A DNA stretch of 64,000 bases, taken from the NCBI GenBank assembly GCA_003427395.1, contig BFEA01000061.1, positions 823,538 through 887,537 of the forward strand. The letters are read 5' to 3'. Source of the stretch: Chara braunii. Taxonomy: Eukaryota > Streptophyta > Charophyceae > Charales > Characeae. This document shows, one piece after another, positions 62,766-64,000 of the stretch (within the stretch, counting starts at the first letter, position 1; each line of letters starts with the position of its first letter). The notes beneath the pieces are model-generated. The model saw only the letters and a program-made list of their open reading frames with translations. It was not told the DNA's origin and did no database searches. Position numbers and translations under genes: made by a program.

Positions 62766-64000
62766 TGGATAAAATCAGCAAGGGCATAATTTGGTAGGAA
62801 ATTTAAAATTTTAAAATAATCATTTGTTTTTTTTTTTTCAATTTTATATTTTATTTTTTATTTTTTAGTTTATATTAAAATAGATAAATATAGGGTCTCA
62901 TTTTTGCACCAACTGATTACGGTACCAAAAGTTGTGTGAAGGCTTGCTCGCACGTTCAAGACCAACGACCAGCTGATGACAGCCGGTATGGAAACAGGTA
63001 TGAGATGGGCAGCAAAGGACAACGTCATGATCAAGAAAATAACGTTTCTCATTTTATAAAATCCAAAGGCCAGTATTTGTAACGGATCGAAGAGAAATCG
63101 GGGTTCATGTTGAGACCCTAATTTCTCTCAACGTGTATAGCAGGAAAACACCCCGAAACGCCCCTTACTAACCGTGTTAGAAACCAGTTGTCGAAATTTT
63201 GCATGGCAGACTGACTTTTGCCCCCCGACACCACGAATTGTTGCCAAGAGTAAACTCTGAAGGCCGTTGGAGGATCTCTTTGACAAGGAGGGTCCACGAT
63301 ATTCGTTCTCCAGGCACCGGAACACAAATGGATCACCATCCGCCTTCAAATTTCCTTCGAAGCTCGACGTCGCCACCCCACGATTCATGGATCCTCGGCC
63401 TCCAAAGGACCTCATGAGGTCCGTTGGGGCCGAGAACGATTACCCTGGGAAATCCTCGGAGTTTGAGGATTTATCGTCGGAGTGTTTTTTTTTTTTTTTT
63501 TTTCTAAAATCGCCTCCAAGAAGAGGTGGTATGTGACGCCCAAACCTCACGCCCGACGCGACTTCTGATCGAAGTGTGAGTGGGTCTGGAAGTGCGAAAG
63601 GGGGTTTGCCAAGGATTTTTGGAAAGTGGGGGTGGAGTCTCAGATCGGAACTAGAATCTCCTGTGGCGAGCTTCAGGGATGCGAATGCAAGAGGATAGGT
63701 GCGGAGCGGAGTCATGTTTTATGTTCAGCGAAACGGTGCTATTGCGCGCGTCGAAGTCGTATCTTGTGCACTGTCGAGACGTTATTGGTATCCCGCTGAT
63801 TGGTCACCTGCTGACGTCGAACGTTGCAAGTCTCCAAGTCCGACATGGTTGCCCTCAATCAGAGACTGCGCGCACGTTGTTCTTCCTCTGAACAAGTTCG
63901 CCGGATGAAGCCGGTGGCTCGATACTCGTGGTTCCGCAAACACTCCGAGCACGGTGGTTGGGGCCAGTAAGGAGCGATTGCGACCCAGGGGACAATGGTG
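62766..64000. other. Unassigned stretch with possible retroelement debris
   Basis: Contains a pure T run (63486-63503) and a stretch starting TGTGACGCCCAAACCTCACG (63532), which looks like the TG start of a plant LTR, but no partner LTR is in view. CCAAGGATTTTTGG near 63609 is shared, inverted, with 32693. No convincing gene. Confidence 0.35.

Noticed and set aside
63532-63960. LTR retrotransposon starting TGTGACGCCCAAACC
   Set aside because: Only a possible LTR start is visible; no partner LTR, primer-binding site or coding region in the window.
1-64000. CRISPR arrays, rRNA genes, bacterial operons
   Set aside because: Looked for repeats with regular spacers and for rRNA signatures; none found, and the content is plainly eukaryotic.

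Overview
This is a window of eukaryotic nuclear DNA, most likely from a plant-lineage (streptophyte) genome. The signs are plant-style APE-type LINEs, a Ty3/gypsy chromovirus with a chromodomain, a DUF659 hAT transposase, a GPI-anchored cysteine-rich protein resembling the land-plant LORELEI/LLG class, many dinucleotide microsatellites and a 243-bp assembly gap. A large, repeat-rich charophyte genome such as Chara would fit; that is inference from sequence character, not a database match. Nothing bacterial is present: no operons and no CRISPR.

Only two intact protein-coding genes are convincing, the paralogues at 9287-9796 and 34169-34672. They lie in two copies of one segmental duplication. 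Copy A runs about 5.08-27.0 kb and copy B about 33.57-42.24 kb. Copy B is compact; copy A is the same backbone split by later insertions. Comparing the copies gives filled and empty sites, so many insertions can be read exactly. They include a LINE placed just upstream of gene copy A, a full-length 8-kb LINE whose 5' half is inverted (15307-23290), several U6 snRNA retrocopies (one inside another), a U2-like snRNA copy in copy B near the site used by the LINE in copy A, and a Harbinger-like MITE in copy B with its empty site in copy A.

Layout: 0-5 kb holds microsatellites, an AT-rich island with terminal inverted repeats, SINE-like pieces and a LINE 3' fragment. 5-15.3 kb is the left part of copy A. 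15.3-23.3 kb is the inverted LINE. 23.3-27 kb is the right part of copy A, rich in snRNA relics. 27-33.6 kb is a spacer with MITE arms, a U2 5' fragment and a LINE ORF1 relic. 33.6-42.2 kb is copy B. 42.2-43.4 kb holds a LINE 3' tail and a two-unit tandem repeat. 43.5-48 kb is a third LINE (minus strand, 3'-truncated). 48-52 kb is low-complexity or unrecognised. 53.6-54.4 kb is a chromovirus pol end. 55.6-60.6 kb is a decayed hAT transposase with an unusually long tail. 62.5 kb holds a hAT-like MITE with a perfect 8-bp target duplication, and the rest is unrecognised.

The unifying theme is LINE-driven retroposition. LINE enzymes plausibly mobilised U6, U2 and short SINE-like RNAs into this locus while DNA-transposon MITEs landed among them. 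The two copies preserve the order of events.
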